DNA of 64,000 nucleotides from contig NZ_JADLQO010000009.1 of NCBI RefSeq assembly GCF_015477775.1, positions 248,001 through 312,000 on the forward strand, read 5' to 3'. Below are positions 25,018 to 36,700 of this stretch, in pieces; position 1 is the stretch's first letter, and each line of letters starts with the position of its first letter. This DNA is from Nocardia abscessus. GTDB taxonomy: Bacteria; Actinomycetota; Actinomycetes; Mycobacteriales; Mycobacteriaceae. The translations under genes were made by a program, and so were the position numbers. The notes beneath the pieces are model-generated. The model did no database searches. It saw only the letters and a program-made list of their open reading frames with translations, and had not been told where the DNA came from.

Positions 25018-26622
25018 GTGAACGGTGAAGTTCGGTTGGATCCGGACCGCCTGCGAGATCGGGGAGCGCGGCTGGCCGAACTCGGCGATCGCGTGGGGCA
25101 AACGCATGCGGGACTGCGCGATTCCCTGGCGCATGCCGAAGGCAGTTGGGGCGACGACGATCTGGGTCTCGCGTTCGCCAAGGAATTCAAGCCGCATACC
25201 GACCAGTTGCTTGCCAATCTGCGGGCAATGGAGGAGAGCCTGCACAGCGTGGCCGCGGGAATGGTGGACGCGGCAGGCCAATTCGAAGTGCAGGACAGGT
25301 ACGGCGCCAGCCGGGTCGGCACTTCCGCCGACAACCTGGCACCGATCGGCGAGCCGGCGCCACTGCCCCGGCCGGACCGCAGCGCGGGCACGTCCTCGTA
25401 TGCGGGCGCGGAGCCCATGACGTCCGATCCGGTGGCGACCTCTCCCGCGGCGACCTCTCCCGCAGCGGCAGATCCGGCGTATCCCCCGAACCCGGCGTAT
25501 TCCACGGACCGCGCCAACCCCACCGATCGGTCCGTTCCCGGCGGGTCGCAGACACCCGACGCGTCCGCAGGACGCCCACGCTCCACGCCGGAGGGCGGTC
25601 CGCAGCAGGCCCCTTCGGATAAAGCAGCGGGCCGAGATGCGGCCCGGGGAGTAGACGGACCGGGCAGCAGTAACTCCGGCAAACCTGTCGGAGAACGCCG
25701 TCCTCCGGCAGTGTTCCCCCCGGCCGTCACCCGGGATGCACCTCGTGCCCCAGCCGGGCAGCAGGCGGCAGTCGGCCCACCGGGCGGTGCCGGGCGGCGA
25801 GACACCCCCTGGTCGGGGCAGCCGCCCAGAACGGCCGGACCACCCGCCGGCGCCCAGCCGAGACCCTCGAGTCCTCGGTTCGATTCTCCGCCGCGGAAGC
25901 CCAAGCCCGCCGACGAATTGCCGCGCGGACGCGATCGGCAGCGCCCCGGCGCGCGCCCGGTTATCGATCCCATGGTCGGCTGGCTGGCGCGGACGCTGGC
26001 CGAGCGCCACGGCGTGCGGGTGGCGGGATTCGATACCCCCGGCTTGCAGGTGTCGGTAATACGAGAATTCGTTGCCGCTGTGGACCGGGTGCTCACCGAC
26101 TACCCGGTGATCTCTCTCGACGTCGTCGCGGTTATGGAGCTCGATGCCGGATCGGCGCCGGTGTGGTGGAGTCCCGAACCACGGGATACGCGAGGTACGG
26201 GCGCCGGTCGGTCCATCACCCTGGACCAGGGGACCGCGCAGAAGCCGAGGCAAGCGACCGGAACGACGGAGTCCGACGCCGAGTCGGCGGAGCTGGGCGT
26301 CTATCCGGCGACGCTCCGCGAATTCGGCCGGGCACTCGACTCTGCCGGTGGCGGTCGCGCACGCAGGCAGGCACAGCGCGTCCTGATCGCGGAGTACCTG
26401 CGTCTGGAGGCGGGGCCGAACCGCACACTCGCCGAGGTGGTGAGCGGTTACCGGCGCTGGCGTGCCGAGTTGGCCGGGGACGCCGCGGACGCACGCGGGT
26501 TCGACGTGAGCCGGGCACTCGGCGCCGCGTTCGCCGATGTCGTGCTGCGCGGCGACGAGGCGAGCCTCCAGGCGCGAGCACTGCACGCGGTGCTGGTCGA
26601 CGCGACGTCGCGGCGGGGGTAG
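25018..26622 (+). CDS. WXG100 protein with a catalytically dead zincin-like C-terminal domain
   Basis: A 534-residue protein, GTG start seven bases after GGGAGGGGGG. Residues 1-100 form a helical hairpin with the WXG-type turn (GSWGDDDLG), the signature of type VII secretion substrates and partners. Residues about 105-310 are Pro/Ser/Ala-rich and contain DTPWSG. Residues about 320-534 match the zincin-like domain of the giant downstream protein (VAGFDTPGLQVSVIREFVAA then ELD), but where that copy has HEFIH this one has REFGR (residues 434-438), losing both zinc ligands. It ends 3 bp before the giant gene and is clearly co-transcribed. It probably acts as a secretion partner or binding scaffold rather than an enzyme. 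Confidence 0.85.
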   Translation: MNGEVRLDPDRLRDRGARLAELGDRVGQTHAGLRDSLAHAEGSWGDDDLGLAFAKEFKPHTDQLLANLRAMEESLHSVAAGMVDAAGQFEVQDRYGASRVGTSADNLAPIGEPAPLPRPDRSAGTSSYAGAEPMTSDPVATSPAATSPAAADPAYPPNPAYSTDRANPTDRSVPGGSQTPDASAGRPRSTPEGGPQQAPSDKAAGRDAARGVDGPGSSNSGKPVGERRPPAVFPPAVTRDAPRAPAGQQAAVGPPGGAGRRDTPWSGQPPRTAGPPAGAQPRPSSPRFDSPPRKPKPADELPRGRDRQRPGARPVIDPMVGWLARTLAERHGVRVAGFDTPGLQVSVIREFVAAVDRVLTDYPVISLDVVAVMELDAGSAPVWWSPEPRDTRGTGAGRSITLDQGTAQKPRQATGTTESDAESAELGVYPATLREFGRALDSAGGGRARRQAQRVLIAEYLRLEAGPNRTLAEVVSGYRRWRAELAGDAADARGFDVSRALGAAFADVVLRGDEASLQARALHAVLVDATSRRG

Positions 26623-26625
26623 GCG

Positions 26626-27735
26626 GTGCCCGTGAACGGTTCGTGGTCGCTGAATCCGGTCGTGGAATTGCGTACATTGTTCGAGGGTTTGCCCACTGTG
26701 GTGCGGCGCCCGATCGAACTGGTGGTATTCGGGGGCGACCTGCCGCGCGCCGACGTGTCCGGCATGCGGTGGATGGCGGGGGAGCTGCGGTCCAAGGCCG
26801 CCGCGATGAACCGTCACGCGGAGGATGCGGAAAAGATACTGGCGCAGGAGGATTCGCTCGGTGCGCTGGGTGATCGAGTACGCGAGATATTGCATCTGCA
26901 CCGCGAGGGCGCGGCCAGGCTGCGGGAGGAAGCGCTGGCCTTGGCCGATCAAGCACACGCGGCCGCCAATGATGCGGAGAAGACGCTGTGCGTGATGTTC
27001 GCGTTCGGCGTCGAGCTGGCCTGGCGCATCATCGCGACGCTGTCGGCAGCCGCCGCGGCCGGTCCGGCTGCGGAGGTGGCGGCGGCTCCCGTGGTGGAGT
27101 CGATGCTGATCGAGGGTCGAGGCAAGGTCGCGCTGATGCGCGCGGGTCTGGAGCAGGCCTACAAGGTGGGAGCGGCGAAGACGGCTGCCCGACTGTCGGC
27201 GTTGGGACCGCACCAGTTCGCTTTCGCGGTAGGCAAGGCCGCCGCGCTGCCCGCGGGTGTGGATGGCGGGGTGCAGCTCATGCAGGTCGGGTCCGGCGAC
27301 CGGATTCCGACCGTCAAGGGCCCGAACGGGGAGAACCCGAGGGGTATCGATCTGAAGTCGATCGAAGCTGCGGCAGTGTCGGGCGCCGGGGGTGCGATGG
27401 GCGGCATAGCCGCGGGCACGATCGCGCCCAGGGTCTTTCCTCGTCTGGAGACCAGCCGCTCGGCGCTCGGGCTGGTGCAGGGGGTCGCGGGCGCGGTGTC
27501 CGGTTTGGGTGCTGCGGCATTGATCACGGGCTGGCCGGAACACTTCGAAGACGTCCTGGCGTCGCTGCTCAGCGGCGGATTCGCCGGAGTCGTGGATGTC
27601 CATGGTGGCGCCCACTCGAATCTCGGTTCCCCCCTCGCGAAAGTGATCGACGGCAGCGGGGCTTATGTTCCTCCGGATCCTGCCACGGTGAATCTCAGCA
27701 AGGATGCCGTGATGCGGCTGGCGGGGGCTCCCCAG
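26626..27735 (+). other. Giant protein, residues 1-370: WXG100-like export domain
   Basis: This region matches the CpnT-like WXG100 N-terminal domain of actinobacterial polymorphic toxins: VVRRPIELVVFGGDLPRADV, MRWMAGELRSKAAAMNRHAE, then long helices. Three Ala/Gly-rich hydrophobic stretches follow (about residues 121-150, 246-266 and 283-305), for example FAFGVELAWRIIATLSAAAA. They could insert into or thread through a membrane. It marks the protein as a probable type VII substrate. Confidence 0.75.
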
Positions 27736-30700
27736 AGTACGAAATCGCTGACGCCCGCTGCGCCTGCTCCGGTGGACAGCAACGTCGAGACCACTCCGCG
27801 GCCCGTCAACTCGGCCTTGCCCGGCCAAGCCATGGGCGCCGGAGCATCGCTACCGGGAGAGAACCTGGTTTCGTCGGGTCTCCCGGGTGCGACGGGCGAT
27901 GGACAGCACGAGCTGGACGAGCCGGGAGAGCTGGCGGGGCGCCTCGCCGATTCGGGATCGGGTGACCCGGCTCCGGCCCCGGACGGACACGCGAACGGTC
28001 AGACGGGGGCTGACGGGCAACCGGCGGACCCCAATTCGGCTGCGCGGCAGGGTGATAGGTCATCGGCAGACGGCGCAGGCGATGGAGCACCCGGCGTAGA
28101 CCTCCCCGCCGATGGCGACGAGCCCGCTGGTGGCGCCGCACAGAACGGTGGAAACGCGCAGGGCGGTAGTGGCGCGGCGCAGACCAGTGAGCCTGCGCAT
28201 GGCGGCGGTGCGCAGGCCAGTGGCCCTGGCAATGCGCAAACCGAGGACGGCGGGCAGGCCGGTAGTGGCGGCGGTGCCCAGGCTCACAATGCTCAGACCG
28301 GGGGTGGCATTCCCGCTGCTGGCGCTGGCAATGGGCAGGCTGGTGGGGGTGTTCCCGGTGCTGGCGGTGGTGGCAATGGGCAGGCCGGTGGTGTTCCCGG
28401 CGCCGGCGGTGGTGCGCAGGCCGGGAGTGGTGTGGCTTCCGGTGCGGTCCTGTCGGGCGCGGGCGGCAACTCCGGTTCGGAACCGCAGAGATCGGTAGAT
28501 CACGGCGAGGACGACGCGCAAGCGGTCGGTGGCAGCCGGAGCGCTCGGGCCCCGGTCGGCGACGGTGTGGCTGCGCACGAGCCGGCGGTCGCGCGGCCGC
28601 CGGGATCGGCGAAGGTCGATCCGCCGGCGGAGGTGCGCGATGCGTCCGGCCGCCACGGTGCGAGTGGGGAGGGCCCGGCCCGGGTTACGGCGCCGACGCA
28701 TGCGGACGCACCGCCGGCGCACGAGCCGTCGGTGGTGCGCTCCGAGGATGCGGCGCCCGCTGACGCTCGGCCGTCCGTGCAGGACGGGCCCGACCGCCAG
28801 GCGGAGCAACTGGCACAGCAACTCGTGGCGTTGCCTTCGGCGGATCCGGCGACGAAGCAGGACCTCACCGCGGAGCGGCAGGCGCAGTTCAAGGCTGCGG
28901 CGAAGAAGGCGCTGGCGTTGTATCGGCTGCGGCAGGAGGAGCTGGCCGGCGAGTCGTGGGAGCAGCGCAGGCACGCGATGGAGCACGGCGATGGAGTGGA
29001 GTCGCTGCTGCGGTACATCGACGCGATGCGCGAGGGGACCGGGAAAACGCCGCGATGGAATCAGATCAAGGCATTCCTGCTCGGCGAGCACGGGTTCATG
29101 CGTCAGATGGGCACGGGGCAGGGCAAGTCCATGGTAGGTGCGCTGGATACGTTGTGGCAGTTGTCGCGCGGGGAGCCCGTGGAGCTGGCGAGCGGTGAAT
29201 CGGTGCGGGTGCATCACGTGATCACCACGACCGAGGTGCTGGCCAACGAGGGGGTCCGGGAATTCGCGCCGGTGCTGCGCAGTCTCGGGTACGAGGTCGC
29301 GCGCTGGGATCCGCACAATCCGCCGGGCGAGGTGGAACGCCCGACGGTGTACTACATGACCTACGACGAGCGCGCGACCGCCGAGCTGTTCGACCGGCCC
29401 CCGCCGGGGAAGACCGCGACCATCGATGAGGCGGACGCGGTGCTGGTGCACAACCAGACGGTGCACTATCAGTCCGAGGGGCAGCGGGAGATCGCCTCGG
29501 AGGTGGAGGCGGCCGGGGTGTACCGGGTGCGTGACTTCTTGAAAGCTGTGTTGCGCAGCCGAATCACGGCAGCCGAGGACCTGTCGGTGCATCTCGAGAA
29601 GGCACTCCACGATGGCCCGTTGACGGCGCAGGAGGCCGGGGCGGTACGGGCGATGTCGGCGGAGGAGGTCGGGGCGGCACGGACGCTGACGGCGCGGTTG
29701 CTGCGCGAGCAACCCGAGGAGTGCCTCGACACGGTGAGCCGGTTGTGGGAGAGCTACGCCAGGCGGAAATTCACCGCCGAGGAAGCCGAGATGGCCCGGG
29801 CTTTCCTGGACGTCAAGGCGGGCCGGTTGAAACTGAATCGGGATTTTCAGGTCTTCGGAGAGGGTTCCGAGAAGAAGGTACAGATTCTCGACGAGTACGG
29901 GAAGCCGCGAAGCGATCCGAAGATCGGCACCGAGAGCCGGTGGTTCGGAGGACGCCACAAGATGGTGGAGGCGATGTTCGGCGCCCCGGTGTATTCCGAT
30001 GGGACGGGATCGAAGCAGGTCACCGTGGAGGACGTCCTCGGCGGCTACGAACATTTGCATTTGATGTCGGGCACGCTGGAGCGGACCGCGGCGGAGATCA
30101 AGGAGAATTTCCCGGTCGAGGGTGGCTTGGCGAAGGTGGAGGACTTCGGCCGGTCGAAACTGGTCGGGGAGGAGGATCGGATTTTTCTCACCGAGCCGGA
30201 GAAATTGCGGGACGCAGTGGACCGGGTGCGGCAGTTGCAGGCCGAGGGGCGGCCGGTGCTGGTGATCTGCCCGTTCAACGATCTGGCTCGGAAATTCTCG
30301 CTGATGCTGACCAAGGCGGACGTGGAACACAACGCGATCGACGCCCGGTGGTTCGCCGAGCACCGCGACAACAATGCCGCCGAGGAGAACCTTCTGTCGG
30401 TGAAGGATACCGCCGGTGTTCGGGGCGCGGTGACGGTCGGCACGGGGATGCTGGGCCGGGGTTTCGACGTGTCGATCAGCGACGAGGTCGATCAGCTCGG
30501 CGGGGTGCACGCGCACATGCTGGGGCGTTCGCCGACCAATCCGGACGAGGACCATCAGTGGTCGGCGCGCGCGGGCCGCAACGGCCGCAACGGCAGCTTC
30601 TGTTTCAACGTCGCCGCGTCCGATCGCCTCTACAGCGAGGCACAGCAGCACGGTGCGCGGGTCGCGGTCACCCACTATCGGACCGCGGTGGCCAAGCACG

Positions 30701-33700
30701 CCGAGGCCACCGCCGAATACGCCGGAGCCGTACGTCAGGTGGGCAATGCAGACGCGGCACAACCGGGGGAAGCCGTGCGGGCGGCGCGGTCGAAGGTCGC
30801 GGCCACCGCGGCCGATGTCGCCGCGGCCGAGCGGGAGATGCGCAGCCTGACCTCCCCCCTGCAGAACGATGCGGCCGACCGCACGTATCTGCAGCGGGCG
30901 ATGCGCCGCGCCAACCAGGCCAACGCGCCCCCGGCCGCAGGAGATTTCGCTGCCGCCTCGGCAACCTCGCCCCAGAACACCATCGCCGCGGGCCTCCCGC
31001 ACACCGGGCCGGGCGCTGCCCATACTGCGGCGGGCGTTGACCAGACCAGGTCGGACGCCGGCCACGCCGGGGCGGGTATGGACCGTGCCGCGATGGAGGC
31101 CGTGCACGCCGGGCCTGACGCCGTCCAACCGCACCTGCGGGGGGACCGGTTCGCGCGGCTGGCCGGGTGGCTGGGGATTCCCGCATCGGTCCAGGCCGCC
31201 GCGGCGATGTTCGACACCGACGATGACGACGACCCGTTGAGCCGACTGCTGGAACGAGCGGGAGTCTCTTCCGCTGCCGTGGAAGCGCTCAACCAGCACC
31301 TCGACCACGCCCCACCCGCGGTGGTGATGCAGGCGGACGGCCTCACCGACGAGCAAGCGCTGAATCATCTGACGCCGCAGCGCAACCGGCTGGCCGCCGA
31401 ACTCGGCTGGGAACCCGCACAGGTCGCCGGCGCGGAGGGCGTGCGCCAGGTCGGCGCCGCTGTCGACACGGCCCGCGAAGAGCTGGCGGACCTACTGGAC
31501 GTTCCCGCCACCGAGGTGAACGCCGCCACCGCCCGCGACGTGCTCGCAGACGCGGCCGCCCGCCTGCTCGCCCCCACCGGAACTGCTGGCGACCCGGTCA
31601 CCGAACTGCTCGTTTTCGCCGCTTCCACTTACCTGGCGGTCACCGCCCTGCTCGATCTCACCGTCGCCATCCATCAGCGCAGCCCGAAGAGTTGCGTCAA
31701 CAACGGCGTGACGATGATGCGGGTGCTGTACCCCGATAACGAGCACGCGTACCACATGCCCGACGACATGCCACTGCGGGGCCATGACGCCGAAGACACG
31801 CAGCGGGCCTTCGGCGGCGCCTTCCGGGCATACGGGTCGCTGGACGAGGCCGCCGAATCGCTGAAAGAGTGGCCCGGGGGGAGCCAGGCGCTGGTCTACA
31901 AGTGGATGAACAAGGGGCAAGTCGAGAGCCACTTGGTGTTGCTGGTGAACGACAGCGATCGGCGCGACGCCCCGAATCTGGTCGTGGTGGACATCGCGGC
32001 CGCTCCGGGCCAGGTGCCGATCACCCCGGCGGATCTGGCGGGTCGGCCCGCGCTGCTGAACAAGGCAGTTCCGTTCCAGCAGTGGCGGCGGGAGCAGCAA
32101 GCGCTCATCGAACGACTGAAGGAGGCCGATCGCGGCGTTTTCGCCATCGAGTTCGACAACGAAGGCCGGCCCCTCGTCCGCGTTTCCGCAACACAGCGTT
32201 CTGCTGTCGCCTCCCAGAACCCCGGACTTCCCCCAGCATCGCTCTGGTCGAGCCGGGCCCCACCGCTGCGGCGGAACGAGTTCGTGCTCGCCGGTCATCG
32301 CCCGTCCGGCGACGGCTTCCTACCGGACGGCTCCGTCCCGGCCGATACGAGTCAACCGGACACGCAGCCCTCGAACGTCGGCTCCGGCCCGGCGATGCCG
32401 CACGACGAGGCGGTAAGGCGCGCCACGGCCTCGGACTCCATGGAAGGCCGCATCGGTAGCAGGCCACCTGCGGGACGCGACCGCGAGCCGACCTGGTACG
32501 AGCGCATTGCGGCGGGTTTCACTGCGGCCGATGCGGAGAGGACAGGTCGGGCCACGCAAGGCGGCACACCCGAACTGGGCTGGCTGACGTCCGTGTTGGG
32601 TGTGCCGACCGCGTATTTCGATTCGCCGGTCGGTATGACCGTGCTCGGCGAACGCCCCGAAGACGCGCTCGCGGCCGACATCCTGTCGCTGTGGCACAGC
32701 CTCGGCGCACTGGCCGCCGAATTCGAGAACCGGGGCTTCGGGCAGTGGTACGAGCGCACCATGCTGCGGCTGACCAGCTGGGTGGTATCGACGCCGGTAC
32801 AGCGGTACCGGAACTTCTATTCGGCCGAACAGGGCGGTATCGATGACAGGCGTGTCCCACTCGGCGCGTCGGGCGAGGTCGGTCTGGCAGGAAACCTGCA
32901 CGCCGTCTTGAAGACATCCCAGGGCACACCGGGCGGTGGGGTGATGTTCGATGAAATGTGGGATGAACTCGGCGATATCGTCCACGGGATCGAGGGTTAC
33001 TGGGTGCGGGATCGCCTGCATCTCACCGACAATCTCGACACATTCAACGCATGCATCCGGAAGGGACTGTCACCGGAAGACGCGGCGCGCGCCACGTTCA
33101 CCGGAAAGATGGCGGACCGCAAAGGGTTCACCGAGGTCGTCGTCGGCGACCTGGACGGCGAACCAGGTGACTATGACAAAGTCGAAGTGACCTTCGTTCG
33201 GCCGAGCCGCCTCTGGGAGGTGCGCTGCCGCACCCTGGCGCATCAGACCGGAGTCCAGTTTCCGGAACTGTTGAATCGGGTGGGCTGGTCCGCCGAAATC
33301 GCCCGCCTGCGCGAGCACGCCGCCCGGCAACACGCGTCGATGCGGCGTACGCGCTCGCACCGTCCGGGCGACGCCGAGGTCCCCGCGGACTGGTTGAGCT
33401 GGCAGCAGGCGATCGAAGCGAAGGTCGCGCGGGTCGAGCAGCTGGCCGAGTGGGTCGCGCGGTGGTGGGCCGAGCAGGACGCGCAGGATCACGCCGCCGT
33501 CACCGCGGTCGCCGCCGATGTGGTGCGGCGCCACCCCGGCGCCCGGTGGGTGACGCCGGATACGGTGCTGCTGCCGAGTCGTACCGTCGTGGTGATCGCG
33601 GGGGACGGCCGTCACGACGACGCCCTGACCGACGTGCTGCTGCGCAATCTCGCGTTGCGCGCCGAACTCGCTACCGCGGGATACGACGTGCGACGGCTGA

Positions 33701-36700
33701 AACCCGTTGTCGAATACGACGGTTGGGGAAACCCTGCCGTGCGAGCGGAGGACCTCGGAACGGTCCGTGTCGGTGGGATGCGCGGGCCCGGTGGTTACAT
33801 AGGCAGTCGGCCATCCTCGGACCCGGGGAACGCCGACCGCGGCACAGCCGATGTCGGTACGCCGGAATCGAATCCTCCGATCGATGCAGACGAACTCGGT
33901 GGGTTGCTTGCCGAGCACGGCGTCGCGGTGGGACGTGCGGCGACGCGGGTGTTGGGTGCGGACGTGCCGGGCGGGCAGGATGTCGACGAACTGTCGGTGC
34001 CGGAGTGGCTGTACCGGCAGTGCGAGACGGAAGGCTGGACTCCGGTCGGCGCACCGGGGCGCCAGGTGTTGGCGCACGGCCGGTTCCGAGTGTCGGTGGG
34101 TTGGCCCGGTGTCGGCACCGAGATGGTGTCACATGAGGACCTGGCCGGCCGGTCGTGGCAGCCTGCGGGGGATGGCCCGAAGGTCGCTGCGCTGGCCGAC
34201 GCTTATGCGTGGCTGCAGGAGACGCAGGACCAAGCGTCGGCCGACCGGATCAAGGCTCACCTGCTGAGTCCGGCCCGTCCACCGCTGCCCGCCGAGGTGA
34301 TCGCGCGCGAGATCGATGAGGTGACCGAGATCCTGCGGGCGCGGGTGCCACAGGAACAGATCGCCGATCCGGAGATCCGGCGCGGAATACGGCTGGCGGC
34401 CGAGGGGCTTTTCGCCAGCCGGACGCTGTACGGCCACCCCGACATCGGTCGCGCCAACCACCTCCACGACGACGCCTTCGAATTGCGCGAGTTCGGGGTA
34501 GCAGCTCTGTACCACAACGGCATGGGCGTGGCCGAGGACCTGCGCCACATCATGGACAACGGTGTCCTACAGGGCGCCGAACTGCGCGAGATCATGTCGG
34601 CGATAGTCGCCGACGCATGGAGCGATCTCGTCTACGGCGGCGGACGGCGTAGTGACAATCCCGAGGGCTACGACGAGTTGCGCTCGGCGCAGTTGCTCCA
34701 CGCCCGCGCCTTGTCGTACGGGTATGACGCGGGCACCGCCCGGATACTCGGATTTGCCGTGAACGGCACCGGATTCGACGAGCGGACCGGAACCCAGATG
34801 ATCGCCTCACCCACGGCTGCCGAGGAGCTGCGGCAGCGCTGGGGGAAGATGACCGACGGCGAATTCCATACGGCAACGCGAGTTGCCGAGTGGGTCGCCG
34901 CCGCGGACCTGCAGACGTTGTCAGAAGCCGACGCGGTCGTGCAGAGCATCGAATTGGCACTCGAGGACTTGATGTCACGCCGCTTCGACCCGGCACGTGT
35001 TTTCGGGCAAGTCCTGTCCGAGTGGGGTGCTCGGGTCAACGACGTCGACGAAGCGCTGCGGCTCGCGGATCGGTTCGGGCGCCTGACGCCGGAAGACGGG
35101 CACGTCACCGTGCGCCAAGCCCTCATCCACCGCCTGCGCGGCAACGCCGAATTCACTCATCCCGATAGCGGATACCGCCCGCCGGACGGGTGGCTCCTGG
35201 CCAACCGGGACATGCGCCGCGACCACGCCGCGAAGCTCCGGGAGATCGCCGACCGGTTGGCGAGCGACCCGGTGTACACGCCGCTGGACGCCTACCGCGA
35301 CGCGCGCTCCCACGCGGCCGAGATGCGAGAGAGGTACAGCGGTTTCCGCTGGCAGGTGGTCGTCGGGCCCGGCGCTCACGCATCGGATCCCGCCGTCCTC
35401 GCCGCCACCGTCGCGGCTCGGCTGCCCGAATCGGACCGGTCGGGAATGTCCCAGAGCGTCATCGAGACGATGCCGCGGGTCGCAGAGATCGCCCGCGCCC
35501 AAGCGGGGGACGCTCCCGTGATAGTCGTTACCTCCTCGCAGGACACCGACGGTCGGCCGCGATTGGTCGCTCAGCTGGACTACACCCGGCCGGACGCCAC
35601 CGATCCCGCTCCCGGCGTGACACCGGAGGAACTGCGCCGCGAGCTGTCCGACGTGGACTGCCGCATCGACATCGAGACCGCCGACGCCCTGCCGCGAGGC
35701 CAGGTCTGGCATCGTCTTCGGCTCGACTTCACCAGACAGCGGATCGCGACCCTGCCCGAAATCGCACCGGCGGTGTCGGCCGCGGTCCGATCCCTCCTCC
35801 CCGACATCAGCGGGACGCCGCCCGCCGACCCTGCCGCTCCCGGACGCCGACCCACCGGACCGGACCGGTTCGACGGCTATATCGGTAGTCGGCCGGAGCA
35901 TGCTTCGGCGGGCGCGGAATCCTCGTCGGGGGACGAAAGGGAACGATTCGGCAACCAGCCGACGACAGGTCGGAGTGAAGGTCCGGCCGGCCTCATCGGC
36001 AGTCGGCCACAAGACGAGAGCTCGTCCGGCGACGGCGCACCCGCCGGTCCCGACTTCCAGGACTTGGTGCTCGCAGGCAGGGAGTCCGGACCAGCGGAAC
36101 GTTCACTGGTCGAGGATGCGCCGGGGGTGCGGGTCGAGTCGGTGACCTTCGGCAATGGCACCCGAGTATTCGCGGAGACGTACACCGACCCTGTCGCCGC
36201 TCTCGAGCAGGTGCTGCAGCGGAAAGTCGCTGCGATCATGGACGCGCCGGTCGGGCGCACATGCCTGATCCTGGAGGACGACACCGTCTATCGGGAGATC
36301 GTTCCCGGACAGCCGGGCAACAGCGCGGCACTGGACCAGGGGATTCTCGGCTCGCGCTCGGCCACGCGGCTCGGCCTTTTCGACGCGGTGACCAGGACGA
36401 ACCGCGCTGCGCGAGAGTGGAGTCTGGGCCCGGACAACGAGGTGAGAGGTGGTCGCGCACCGTCCGCGATCGACGCGACGCCGACCGGTGCATTCGCCGC
36501 GATGTTCGTGCGGCAGATCGACGGCGATGAGGTGTGGCAGCACCACGGCATGCCGAGGTCGGAGCTTTCGACCATTCGGGAGCGGGTGGCGTATCTGCAA
36601 TCGTGGATTTCGGATCTTCCGATTCCCAAGGAGTACAAGCCCGCGCTGCACCGCATACACGGCCGGTACATGGACGCGTTGGCGGAAATCGAGTGGCGCG

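Noticed and set aside
28060..31368. 1102-codon open frame on the minus strand inside the giant gene, and similar frames at 24886-27828, 36103-37674 and 37738-39846
   Set aside because: These are Arg/His/Pro-rich antisense shadows expected opposite high-GC genes; the plus-strand translation contains recognisable domains, the minus-strand one none.
34430..34640. HD-type phosphohydrolase in the helical module
   Set aside because: His/Asp residues are present with roughly suitable spacing, but the H..HD..D order cannot be matched convincingly by eye, so it is listed as a helical module only.
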